A stretch of DNA of 13,229 bases from Armatimonadota bacterium (GTDB taxonomy: Bacteria; Sysuimicrobiota; Sysuimicrobiia; Sysuimicrobiales; Kaftiobacteriaceae), in NCBI GenBank assembly GCA_020028535.1, contig JAIBHM010000074.1, forward strand, positions 1 through 13,229. The letters are read 5' to 3'. Below the pieces are notes generated by a model. It did no database searches, was not told the DNA's origin, and saw only the letters and a list, made by a program, of their open reading frames with translations. The position numbers and the translations under genes were made by a program. Below are positions 6,699-13,229 of the stretch, in pieces. The stretch's first letter is position 1. Each line of letters starts with the position of its first letter.

Positions 6699-7805
6699 GT
6701 GATCCGATCGGTTCTTCCCGGGACAACCAAGGAGCGAGCGGCGATCCGAGTGGAACCCCTGCGAGCGCTGATGCGCGAGCGCGGCGTGGAGGCGATGCTG
6801 ATTCAAAAACCGGAGAACCGCCGGTACGTAACAGGGTTCAGCGGATCGGCGGGGTTTGTGCTCGTATCGGCGACCGCGTCCATCCTGCTGGTCGATTTCC
6901 GCTACGTCGAACAGGCGCAGACCGAAGCCCTGGGGTTCGAGGTGATCAAGGCGGAGCGCCAGTTCATCGATACGCTCGCCGAGGTCGTCCCTGCGCGCGG
7001 GCTGGGACGGATCGGGTTCGAGAGCGACGCGATGAGCTACAAGCAGTACGAGGATTTCTCGAAGCGTCTGGCTCCCGCAGTTCTGGCTCCGGTGGAGGGC
7101 GTGGATCGGCTGCGCTGGGTGAAGGATGCCGACGAGATCGCGCAGATCACCAGGGCAGTGGAGATCGCGGACGAGGCGTTCGCGCACATTCGGTCCAGCC
7201 TCCGTCCTGGGGCGGTGGAGCGCGAGATTGCCATCGAGATGGAGTTCTTCATGCGCCGGCGCGGCGCGGATAAGGAAGCGTTTGAGACGATCGTGGCGAG
7301 CGGCCCCCGGTCGGCGCTGCCCCACGGCCGCGCTTCGGAGCGTGTCCTGGCGCGGGGCGACTTCGTCACCCTCGACTTCGGCGCCCTCTGCCGGGGTTAC
7401 GTCTCGGACTGCACGCGGACGGTGGTGCTTGGTGAGGTTTCACAAAAGCAGCGCGAGGTCTACGAACTGGTGCTGGCGGCGCAGCGGGCGGCCCTGGCGG
7501 GCATCAAACCGGGGATCAGCGGGAAAGACGCGGATACCATTGCGCGGACGATCATCACCGACGCCGGCTACGGGGATGCGTTCGGCCACAGCCTGGGCCA
7601 CGGGGTGGGCCTCGCCGTGCACGAGGGCCCCACGCTGTCCCCGCGGGAGGAGGCCGTGCTCGCCCCCGGCATGGTGGTCACCGTGGAGCCGGGGATCTAC
7701 CTGCCGGGCTGGGGCGGGGTGCGCATTGAGGACCTCGTGGTGGTCACCGAAGCCGGCTGCCGTTCCGTGACGCGCGCCCCGAAGGACCTCCTGATTCTCT
7801 CGTGA
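6699..7805 (+). CDS. pepP: Xaa-Pro aminopeptidase / M24B metallopeptidase
   Basis: Cytosolic dimetal peptidase that removes the N-terminal residue before proline. The protein is 368 aa from GTG 6699, which has GAGG six nt upstream. GTG 6750, giving 351 aa and starting MEPLRALM, fits the family length equally well and follows AAGGAG at a longer distance. The N-terminal creatinase-like domain (about 20-140) precedes the pita-bread domain (about 145-368). All M24 metal ligands are visible: Asp226, Asp237, His301, Glu330 and Glu344. The accessory histidines His297 and His308 and the substrate-site HGR at 209-211 are also present. It overlaps efp as GTGA, and a pepP/pepQ-efp pair is a widely conserved arrangement. 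PepP versus PepQ (prolidase) cannot be settled from sequence alone, although the length favours the small aminopeptidase type. Confidence 0.88.
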   Translation: MIRSVLPGTTKERAAIRVEPLRALMRERGVEAMLIQKPENRRYVTGFSGSAGFVLVSATASILLVDFRYVEQAQTEALGFEVIKAERQFIDTLAEVVPARGLGRIGFESDAMSYKQYEDFSKRLAPAVLAPVEGVDRLRWVKDADEIAQITRAVEIADEAFAHIRSSLRPGAVEREIAIEMEFFMRRRGADKEAFETIVASGPRSALPHGRASERVLARGDFVTLDFGALCRGYVSDCTRTVVLGEVSQKQREVYELVLAAQRAALAGIKPGISGKDADTIARTIITDAGYGDAFGHSLGHGVGLAVHEGPTLSPREEAVLAPGMVVTVEPGIYLPGWGGVRIEDLVVVTEAGCRSVTRAPKDLLILS

Positions 7806-8362
7806 TCTCGACCGGCGATTTCCGACCCGGTGTGGTCATTGAGCTGGATGGCGAGCTGTACGGCGTCGTCGAGACGCATCACCATAAGCGGGCACAGCGC
7901 CAGGCTTTCGTTCGCGCGAAGCTCCGCAATTTGAAGACCGGAGCGGTGCTGGAACGCAACTTCACCTCGGACGAACGCGTCCCGCAAGTCTATCTCGATC
8001 GCAAACCCATGCAATACCTCTACTCGCAGAGCGACGAGTACGTCATGATGGATCACCAGACGTATGAACAGCTGCCGCTCCGCGACGAGCTGCTCGGCGA
8101 CGCGGTCCACTATCTCAAAGCGAACACCGACGTCACGGTCGTCTTTTACGAGGGGCAACCCATCGGCGTGGAGCTTCCCAACGCAGTCGAGCTCCAGGTC
8201 GTCGAGACCGCGCCGGGCTTCCGCGGGGACACCGCGGCCGGCAGTTCCAAACCGGCGAAACTCGAGACCGGTCTGACCGTCTCCGTGCCGTTCTTCGTGA
8301 ACGTGGGCGACCGCGTGCGCGTGGACACGCGGACGGGCGAGTATCTGGAGCGCGTGAAATAG
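7802..8362 (+). CDS. efp: Translation elongation factor P
   Basis: A 186-aa ribosome-binding factor that rescues stalls at consecutive prolines. It has the three expected OB-like domains, and the EF-P signature near the C-terminus is intact (GDTAAGSSKPAKLETG, VPFFVNVGDRVRVDTRTGEY). The start GTG 7802 overlaps the pepP stop (GTGA) and gives the family N-terminus MISTGDFRPG. The domain I loop is odd. Residues 29-35 read K-R-A-Q-R-Q-A, where Thermus-type EF-P has K-L-G-R-G-G-A and enterobacterial EF-P has K-P-G-K-G-Q-A. The tip residue is Gln32 in place of the Arg or Lys that reaches the peptidyl-transferase centre and is often modified. The flanking Arg30 and Arg33 could compensate. Identity as EF-P rather than the shorter-motif YeiP is well supported. 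Confidence 0.95.
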   Translation: MISTGDFRPGVVIELDGELYGVVETHHHKRAQRQAFVRAKLRNLKTGAVLERNFTSDERVPQVYLDRKPMQYLYSQSDEYVMMDHQTYEQLPLRDELLGDAVHYLKANTDVTVVFYEGQPIGVELPNAVELQVVETAPGFRGDTAAGSSKPAKLETGLTVSVPFFVNVGDRVRVDTRTGEYLERVK

Positions 8363-8382
8363 CGTTTGCGCTCTGGTATAAT
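8354..8382 (+). promoter_or_regulatory. Promoter with extended -10 upstream of nusB
   Basis: TATAAT at 8377-8382 is a perfect sigma-70-type -10 box, extended by TGG at 8374-8376. Seventeen bases upstream, GTGAAA at 8354-8359 matches the -35 consensus in four of six positions; it lies over the last codons of efp. In this GC-rich window such a box is unlikely by chance. The expected start of transcription is near 8389. Confidence 0.7.
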
Positions 8383-8474
8383 TGCGACGTGCTGGACCAC
8401 CCACGGCTTGCCGGCGGTGCGCCTGGCCCGATCATCGTCGAGGCCAGGACGCCGAGCCACCAGGCCACCCCCGG

Positions 8475-8538
8475 GTGGTCGATTCTTTTTTTGGGCTGGG
8501 AGCGGTGTGGTCGATTCTTTTTTTGGGCTGGGAGCGGT
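8475..8538 (+). repeat. Perfect 32-bp tandem duplication in the nusB leader
   Basis: Bases 8475-8506 and 8507-8538 are identical, head to tail. Each copy begins GTGGTCGATTC, continues with seven T, then GGGCTGGGAGCGGT. Each copy therefore carries one T7 tract and one GGGAG Shine-Dalgarno core. The unit is not a multiple of three, so a translated reading would give different peptides from the two copies. Confidence 0.9.
8530..8534 (+). promoter_or_regulatory. Ribosome binding site supporting the nusB start at 8545
   Basis: GGGAG in the second repeat copy ends 10 nt before GTG 8545. The same core in the first copy (8498-8502) is too far away and is followed by no in-frame start. Confidence 0.5.
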
Positions 8539-8544
8539 CCTGAC

Positions 8545-8964
8545 GTGTCTCGCCGCCGGACGCGCGAGATGGCCCTCCGGGTATTGTTCGAGGTCGACGT
8601 GGGGCGCCAGGCGCTCGAGGCGGCGCTCGAACGCATGCGGCCCGAAGTGAGCGGGCACGAGTGGGAGTACCTGCGCACCGTCTGTACGGGCGTATGGACC
8701 TCTCGGGTTGAGCTCGACCGAACGATCGCCGAGTTGACCACGGACTGGCCGATCGACCGCCTGGCCAATACCGACCGCTCGGTGCTGCGCCTTGCGGCGT
8801 ACGAGCTGCTCCACACCGAAACGCCGCCGCAGGTGGTCATCAACGAGGCGGTCGAGCTGGCCAAGCGGTACGGTACAGAGGATTCGGGCCGGTTCGTAAA
8901 CGGCGTACTGGGCACACTCGCGCGGAGGGTCACCCGCCGGGCCCAAGTTGGAGATGAGTCCTGA
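8545..8964 (+). CDS. nusB: Transcription antitermination factor NusB
   Basis: An all-helical 139-aa protein that, with S10 (NusE), binds boxA RNA and promotes processive rRNA transcription. GTG 8545 is chosen because the product then begins MSRRRTREMALRVLFEVDVG, the normal NusB N-terminus, and the length is typical. The in-frame GTG at 8389 would add 52 residues that run through the 32-bp duplication and look like untranslated leader. Conserved parts are TDRSVLRLAAYELL (77-90), VVINEAVELAKRYG (97-110) and RFVNGVLG (116-123). The gene has its own promoter and an unusual leader. The stop overlaps the acylphosphatase start region by 11 nt. Confidence 0.92.
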   Translation: MSRRRTREMALRVLFEVDVGRQALEAALERMRPEVSGHEWEYLRTVCTGVWTSRVELDRTIAELTTDWPIDRLANTDRSVLRLAAYELLHTETPPQVVINEAVELAKRYGTEDSGRFVNGVLGTLARRVTRRAQVGDES

Positions 8965-9232
8965 GCGGGTCCGTGCCCACCTCTGGATCAGCGGAATCGT
9001 GCAGGGAGTGGGGTTCCGATTCTTCGCGGCGCGCGCGGCTCGGCATCACGGCGTGAGCGGGTACGTGCGGAACCTGGCGGACGGCCGCGTCGAAGCCGTG
9101 GCCGAAGGTGACTGCCGCGCGGTCGAAGGTTTCACCGAGGATCTGCGGCGCGGCCCCGCGGGGGCCGTGGTGCGCACAGTCGAGACGCAGTGGGAAGGAC
9201 CGGAGGGCACCACGGGGTTTGTGATCCGATGA
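8954..9232 (+). CDS. acyP: Acylphosphatase
   Basis: A small cytosolic enzyme hydrolysing carboxyl-phosphate bonds, 92 aa as usual for the family. The signature GIVQGVGFRFFAARAA at 14-29 contains the phosphate loop with catalytic Arg22, and GYVRNLADGRVE at 36-47 contains catalytic Asn40. The ATG at 8954 lies inside the last codons of nusB; TTG 8948 is possible but gives only two extra residues. No well-spaced Shine-Dalgarno is visible (GGAG is directly adjacent), so translation probably depends on coupling to nusB. An acylphosphatase is not a usual neighbour between nusB and ispA, where xseA/xseB often lie. Confidence 0.93.
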   Translation: MSPERVRAHLWISGIVQGVGFRFFAARAARHHGVSGYVRNLADGRVEAVAEGDCRAVEGFTEDLRRGPAGAVVRTVETQWEGPEGTTGFVIR

Positions 9233-9251
9233 CGGAGGAGCGCTGACGCGC

Positions 9252-10178
9252 GTGTCGCTGGTGGCGTCCCAGGACCTGGCAACCTATCTGGCCACCAGGG
9301 GGCGTCTCGTCGATGACGCCCTCGACCGCTTTCTCCCTCCAGAAACGACTCATCCCGCCATCATTCATTCCGCCATGCGTTACTCGGTGTTCGCGGGCGG
9401 CAAACGCCTGCGGCCGATGCTGGTCATCGCCTCCGCCGAGGCGTGCGGCGCCCCGGCGCGGGACGTGCTGCCGGTCGCCTGCGCGGTGGAAGTCATCAAC
9501 ACCTACTCGCTCATCCACGACGACCTCCCCGCGATGGACAATTCGGACACGCGCCGGGGACGTCCCACCTGCCACATCGCGTTCGGTGAAGCGATCGCCG
9601 TGCTGGCGGGCGACGCGCTGCATGCGCTCGCGTTCGAGCTCATCGCCCGCGCGGAACAGACTTTCGGCGCGGAGCGCACACTCAGGGTGAGCCGCGAGAT
9701 CGCCGCGTGCATCGGGACGGAGGGTATGGTCGGAGGGCAGGTCCTGGATCTGCTGGGAGAAGGGCGCACGTTCCCCGGCGGCGCGCGGGGGAAGGAGCAG
9801 CCTCTCCCCGACGTCGTGCGAGAAGTGCACCTGCGCAAGACCGCCGCGCTGATCCGCACGTCGGTGCGCGCCGGCGGCATTCTGACGGGCGCCACGACGG
9901 CGAAACTGGATGCCCTGACGGCCTACGGAGAACGGCTGGGACTCGCCTACCAGATCATGGATGACATCCTCGATGTGGTCGGCGAGGAAGCGAAACTCGG
10001 CAAGCGCACTGGAAGCGATGCCGAGAAGGCGACCTATCCAAAGGCGTTCGGCCTGGAGCGGTCGCGCGAGATCGCGGCCGAACTGACCCGGGAGGCCCAG
10101 GAGGCCCTGCGCCCGCTCGGGAGCGGCGGCGAGATCCTGCACGCGATCGCCGCCTACTTGTTGACACGGGACGCATGA
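9252..10178 (+). CDS. ispA: Polyprenyl diphosphate synthase, probably farnesyl diphosphate synthase
   Basis: Condenses isopentenyl diphosphate with allylic diphosphates for isoprenoid and quinone/undecaprenyl synthesis. 308 aa from GTG 9252, with GGAGGAG at 9234-9240. The trans-prenyltransferase motifs are complete: GGKRLRP at 49-55, the first Asp-rich motif DDLPAMD (Asp90, Asp91, Asp96) with the two-residue insertion of bacterial enzymes, GGQ at 161-163, and DDILD at 237-241 as the second Asp-rich motif. Tyr85, five residues before the first Asp, matches the bulky floor residue of IspA-type farnesyl synthases and argues against a C20 product, but the chain length is an inference. A Gly/Pro-rich stretch at about 170-186 lengthens the loop before the KTAALI helix. 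The 3' end overlaps tlyA (ATGA). Confidence 0.9.
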   Translation: MSLVASQDLATYLATRGRLVDDALDRFLPPETTHPAIIHSAMRYSVFAGGKRLRPMLVIASAEACGAPARDVLPVACAVEVINTYSLIHDDLPAMDNSDTRRGRPTCHIAFGEAIAVLAGDALHALAFELIARAEQTFGAERTLRVSREIAACIGTEGMVGGQVLDLLGEGRTFPGGARGKEQPLPDVVREVHLRKTAALIRTSVRAGGILTGATTAKLDALTAYGERLGLAYQIMDDILDVVGEEAKLGKRTGSDAEKATYPKAFGLERSREIAAELTREAQEALRPLGSGGEILHAIAAYLLTRDA

Positions 10179-11023
10179 ACATGGCCACGAAGGCGGCCAG
10201 GACAAAAGCGGCACACCGGATCAGGCTCGACGTGGCGCTCGTCCGGCGCGGCCTTCTTCCCACACGCGCAAAAGCCCAGGCGTCGGTGCTTGCGGGAGAA
10301 GTGTACGTCAATGGCGCGCGCGCGGCCAAGGCAGGGATGCCCGTCCCCTCCGACGCTCGTCTCGAGATGCGCTCGCGGCGGCCGGCCTTCGTGAGTCGGG
10401 GAGGAATCAAGCTCGAGCATGCGCTCACCGCCTTCGGGATCGACGTGGAGGGGAAACGCGCAGCCGACATCGGTTCCTCGACCGGCGGATTCACCGACTG
10501 CCTCCTGCGCCGGGGGGCAGCAAGGGTCTACGCGATCGACGTCGGCACAGGCCAGCTGGATTGGTCGTTGCGGAACGACCCCAGGGTGGTGTCGCTGGAG
10601 GAGCAGGACGTGCGCGAAGTACGCGTCGAGGACCTCGACGGACCAGTCGAAGTGGCGACCGTCGATGTGTCGTTCATCTCTCTGGCGAAGGTGCTGCCGT
10701 CTTTGGGCCGCCTCGTGCGAGAGGGCGCCACCGTCGTGACGCTGGTGAAGCCCCAGTTTGAGGCGGGGCCGAAGGCCGCGAAGCGCGGCGTCGTTCGGGA
10801 AGCGGCAGTGCACCTGGAGGTGCTGCGAGAGGTGGCCGCTCGCGCGGCGGCGTCCGGGTTCAGCGTGCTGGACGCGACCTATTCGCCGATCGCCGGGCCG
10901 GACGGCAACATCGAGTATTTCCTCCACCTTCGGGCCGTCCCCGGGGAAGCACCGACGCCCGACCTGGCATCGGTGGTCTCCGCCGCCCACGGCGCGGTGC
11001 GCCGCAAAGGCGAACGGCGATGA
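10175..11023 (+). CDS. tlyA: TlyA-family rRNA 2'-O-ribose methyltransferase
   Basis: A 282-aa protein with an N-terminal S4 RNA-binding domain (about residues 16-65, RLDVALVRRGL) and a C-terminal RrmJ/FtsJ-like methyltransferase domain. SAM-binding DIGSSTGGFTD is at 98-108. Catalytic-type residues Lys79 (SRGGIK), Asp164 (VDVSF) and Lys192 (VKPQFE) are visible. Characterised members methylate cytidines of 23S rRNA and, in the long form with an N-terminal extension, also 16S rRNA. The historical name haemolysin is misleading. The ATG at 10175 overlaps the ispA stop; ATG 10181 is an alternative start. It is followed by nadK with an ATGA overlap, a common tlyA-nadK arrangement. Confidence 0.93.
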   Translation: MNMATKAARTKAAHRIRLDVALVRRGLLPTRAKAQASVLAGEVYVNGARAAKAGMPVPSDARLEMRSRRPAFVSRGGIKLEHALTAFGIDVEGKRAADIGSSTGGFTDCLLRRGAARVYAIDVGTGQLDWSLRNDPRVVSLEEQDVREVRVEDLDGPVEVATVDVSFISLAKVLPSLGRLVREGATVVTLVKPQFEAGPKAAKRGVVREAAVHLEVLREVAARAAASGFSVLDATYSPIAGPDGNIEYFLHLRAVPGEAPTPDLASVVSAAHGAVRRKGERR

Positions 11024-11907
11024 GCGCCGTCGGCGTGATGGTGAATACCACACGGTTGCGCGAGCGTCCGGAGATGCTGCCCCAGGCGCGCGAGGCGATC
11101 GACGTGTTGCTGGCGCACGCGGACACCGTCTGGGTAAACGAGGAAGCGGCGATCCTGCTCGCCCGGCCGCGGCTGGGACGCACTGAGGAAGATCTCGCAG
11201 AGCGGGCCGACCTGCTCGTCGTCTTTGGAGGCGACGGCACGATCCTTCGGGCCGCCCGGCTGGCCGCCGCCAGGCGCACCCCGATCGTGGGCGTGAACAT
11301 GGGCGGATTCGGGTTCCTGGCGGAGCTGGGGACTGAGGACTTTAGGGAGGCGGTCCCGGCGCTCCTTGCCGGACGCTATGAGCTGGACGATCGCATGATG
11401 CTCCAGGCCGAAGTCGAGCGTGACGGCCGCACGCAGACGATGCTTGGGCTGAACGACACTGTGGTGACCAAGACCGGTGCGGCGCGGGTGTTGCGCCTGC
11501 GCATCTCGGTGAACGGCGAGCACCTCGCCAGCTACCCCGCCGATGGGGTCATTGTCGCGACGCCGACGGGGTCCACAGCATACTCGCTGTCCGCAGGTGG
11601 TCCCATCCTCCACCCGCGGGTCGAGGCTCTGGTGATCACGCCGATCAGCCCGCACACCTTTAACTCGCGCTCTGTCGTCGTGGATCGGAACGACGAGGTG
11701 ACGGTAGAAGTCACATCACCTGCTTCCGACGCCATCCTGACAGTGGACGGGCGCGAGGGCGGGGCCCTCACCGCAGTGCCGCGGGTGGTGGTGCGGCGCG
11801 CCGCCCAGACAACGCGATTCGTGCGACTGCGCGGCTCAAGCTTTTACAGCATCCTGCGGACCAAACTCGCCTGGGGTGAGCGGGCGGCATCGGAGGGGGA
11901 CCGGTGA
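11020..11907 (+). CDS. nadK: NAD kinase
   Basis: Phosphorylates NAD to NADP in the cytosol. 295 aa with all family motifs: GGDGT at 70-74 (catalytic Asp72), GVNMGGFGFL at 91-100, LNDTVV at 144-149 (the NE/ND motif) and DGVIVATPTGSTAYSLSAGG at 175-194. The start overlaps the tlyA stop as ATGA with only a weak AAAGG upstream, so translation is probably coupled. The stop overlaps the pyrG GTG (GTGA). recN, a frequent neighbour after nadK, is absent here. Confidence 0.95.
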   Translation: MSAVGVMVNTTRLRERPEMLPQAREAIDVLLAHADTVWVNEEAAILLARPRLGRTEEDLAERADLLVVFGGDGTILRAARLAAARRTPIVGVNMGGFGFLAELGTEDFREAVPALLAGRYELDDRMMLQAEVERDGRTQTMLGLNDTVVTKTGAARVLRLRISVNGEHLASYPADGVIVATPTGSTAYSLSAGGPILHPRVEALVITPISPHTFNSRSVVVDRNDEVTVEVTSPASDAILTVDGREGGALTAVPRVVVRRAAQTTRFVRLRGSSFYSILRTKLAWGERAASEGDR

Positions 11908-13229
11908 CAAAATACATCTTCGTGACGGGCGGCGTGGCGTCTGCGCTGGGGAAGGGCATCACCTCAGCCTCGCTGGGGCGGCTGCTGGTGGCCCGCGGCC
12001 TCCGCGTGACGATGCTGAAGTTCGACCCATATGTCAACGTGGATGCCGGCACGATGAACCCGCACCAGCACGGCGAGGTCTTCGTCACGGACGACGGCGC
12101 CGAGACCGACATGGACCTCGGCCACTACGAGCGCTTCATCGACGCGAATCTCACCCGCGACAACAACACCACGACCGGCAAGATCTACGGAACGGTCATC
12201 GCCCGGGAGCGGCGGGGCGAGTACCTGGGCGGAACAGTTCAGGTCATCCCGCACGTCACGAACGAGATCAAGGAAGAGATCCACAGGGTGGGGCAGCTGG
12301 TCAATGCCGATGCCGTGATCGTGGAAGTCGGCGGTACGGTCGGCGACATTGAGGGGCTGCCGTTCCTGGAAGCGATCCGGCAGTTCCGCCATGACGTGGG
12401 CCCCGGCAACGTCATGTACGTCCACGTATCGCTGGTGCCCTACCTCGAGGCGGCCGGGGAGTTGAAGACCAAGCCCACACAACACAGCGTGCGGGAGCTG
12501 CGCAGCATTGGGATTCAGCCCGATGTCATCGTTTGCCGCACGGAGCGCCCGCTCTCCCGGTCCGTCAAGGAGAAGCTCGCGCTGTTCTGCGACGTGGCGC
12601 CCGAAGCCGTGGTCCAGGCGCTCGACGCGGAGACGATCTATGAGGTGCCCCTGATCCTGGAGGACGAGGGGCTCAGCTCGCTCGTGTTCAACCGGCTCGG
12701 CCTGGAGGGCCCGCCTCCGGATCTGAGTGACTGGCGGGAGATGGTCGACCGCATCAAGCGTCCGACCGGCATGGCGCGCATCGCGCTGGTCGGCAAGTAC
12801 ATGGGCGTGGAAGACAGCTACGTCAGTATCGTGGAGGCGCTGCGCCATGGCGGTATCGCGCATCGCTGTGAAGTGGTGATCGACAAGGTCGATTCCGAGC
12901 TGCTGGAGCGGTACAGCGACGAGGAGGCCATCGCGCGCCTGCGGGAGTTCGACGGCATTTTGATCTGCCCCGGGTTTGGCTCCCGCGGCGTGGAAGGCAA
13001 GGTGAAGGCAATCCGATATGCCAGAGAGGAACAGGTCCCGTTTCTTGGCGACTGCTACGGGATGCAGTGGGCGGTAGTGGAGTTCGCGCGCCACGTCTGC
13101 GGCCTGCACGGCGCGAATACCACCGAGGTCGACCCGGACACGCCGCACCCGGTGATCGACTTGTTGCCGGAGCAGAAAGATGTGACCGAGAAGGGCGGCA
13201 CCATGCGTCTCGGCCTCTATCCGTGCCGG
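11904..13229 (+). CDS. pyrG: CTP synthase, 5' part (3' end outside window)
   Basis: Makes CTP from UTP, ATP and glutamine. The frame from GTG 11904 (GGAGGGGG at 11892-11899) stays open to the window end, giving 442 residues of a normal ~540. The synthetase domain is clear: TGGVASALGKGI near the start, KFDPYVNVDAGTMNPHQHGE, DMDLGHYERFID, TTTGKIYG and GGTVQVIPHVTNEIK. The glutamine amidotransferase domain begins at about residue 290 (RIALVGKYMG) and carries the nucleophile Cys384. Two active-site segments deviate from the common form. The oxyanion strand reads CPGFG at 355-359 rather than PGGFG, and the nucleophile elbow reads G-D-C-Y-G-M-Q rather than G-I-C-L-G-M-Q. The His/Glu of the triad would lie beyond the window. 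Confidence 0.95.
   Translation, partial: MTKYIFVTGGVASALGKGITSASLGRLLVARGLRVTMLKFDPYVNVDAGTMNPHQHGEVFVTDDGAETDMDLGHYERFIDANLTRDNNTTTGKIYGTVIARERRGEYLGGTVQVIPHVTNEIKEEIHRVGQLVNADAVIVEVGGTVGDIEGLPFLEAIRQFRHDVGPGNVMYVHVSLVPYLEAAGELKTKPTQHSVRELRSIGIQPDVIVCRTERPLSRSVKEKLALFCDVAPEAVVQALDAETIYEVPLILEDEGLSSLVFNRLGLEGPPPDLSDWREMVDRIKRPTGMARIALVGKYMGVEDSYVSIVEALRHGGIAHRCEVVIDKVDSELLERYSDEEAIARLREFDGILICPGFGSRGVEGKVKAIRYAREEQVPFLGDCYGMQWAVVEFARHVCGLHGANTTEVDPDTPHPVIDLLPEQKDVTEKGGTMRLGLYPCR

Larger units (their letters stand above)
8389..8544 (+). promoter_or_regulatory. Structured 5' leader of nusB
   Basis: The 156 nt between the predicted transcription start and the nusB GTG hold two hairpins. The first pairs CCTGGCC (8422-8428) with GGCCAGG (8442-8448), lengthened by GCG/CGC around a bulged A. 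The second pairs GGCCACC (8463-8469) with GGTGGTC (8474-8480) and is followed by GATTC and T7, resembling an intrinsic terminator with an offset U-tract. GACCACCC at 8395-8402 is a perfect complement of GGGTGGTC at 8473-8480 and would compete with the second hairpin. This suggests an attenuator-like switch, but that is inferred only from complementarity. An alternative is that this stretch is translated as an N-terminal extension of NusB. Confidence 0.45.

Noticed and set aside
8475..8538. CRISPR-like or mobile-element repeat
   Set aside because: There are only two directly abutting copies with no spacer, no inverted ends and no nearby cas or transposase gene.
8133..8946. Overlapping minus-strand frames across the efp-nusB junction
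   Set aside because: They cross two real plus-strand genes and the 32-bp repeat, and give low-complexity Arg/Ser/Pro peptides without start signals.
11964..13148. Minus-strand open frame of 394 codons opposite pyrG
   Set aside because: It lies wholly inside pyrG, is His/Asp/Arg-rich in the way typical of antisense shadows, and shows no domain. The pyrG frame is unmistakable.

Overview
All recognisable genes in this window lie on the + strand. They form two functional blocks of a high-GC bacterial chromosome. GTG starts are common and neighbouring genes often overlap at ATGA or GTGA. The proteins look chromosomal and housekeeping. I see no transposase, integrase, phage gene, CRISPR array, tRNA or rRNA. 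The pilM-N-O-(pilP/pilW-like)-Q order and an elongation factor P that matches Thermus EF-P residue for residue in loop length suggest a deep-branching, probably diderm Terrabacteria-type lineage (Deinococcus-Thermus, Armatimonadota or a related candidate phylum). This placement is an inference with low certainty.

Block 1 (1-6040) is a type IV pilus / competence assembly operon. It opens with the 3' end of a cysteine-rich PilX-like surface protein carrying a C-terminal beta-solenoid. Then come the actin-like cytoplasmic ATPase PilM, the inner-membrane alignment proteins PilN and PilO, a PilP/PilW-like periplasmic connector with a long proline-rich spacer, the outer-membrane secretin PilQ and a small secreted TPR protein. 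Together they would build the envelope-spanning channel through which the pilus passes. A 14-bp GC-rich hairpin at 6072-6103 probably ends the unit.

Block 2 (6174-13229) starts with a lone GspH/FimT-type pseudopilin, followed by a tightly packed housekeeping run. pepP (Xaa-Pro aminopeptidase) overlaps efp (elongation factor P). A promoter with a consensus extended -10 box and a structured leader of about 155 nt precede nusB. After nusB come acyP (acylphosphatase), ispA (farnesyl diphosphate synthase), tlyA (rRNA 2'-O-methyltransferase), nadK (NAD kinase) and pyrG (CTP synthase, cut off by the window end). Start/stop overlaps at efp, acyP, tlyA, nadK and pyrG suggest translational coupling.

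The most unusual points are an EF-P whose loop tip carries glutamine where Lys or Arg is normally modified, and a nusB leader with a perfect 32-bp tandem duplication, each copy holding a T7 tract and a Shine-Dalgarno core, plus competing base-pairing options. I found no evidence of an entirely new multi-gene system here.
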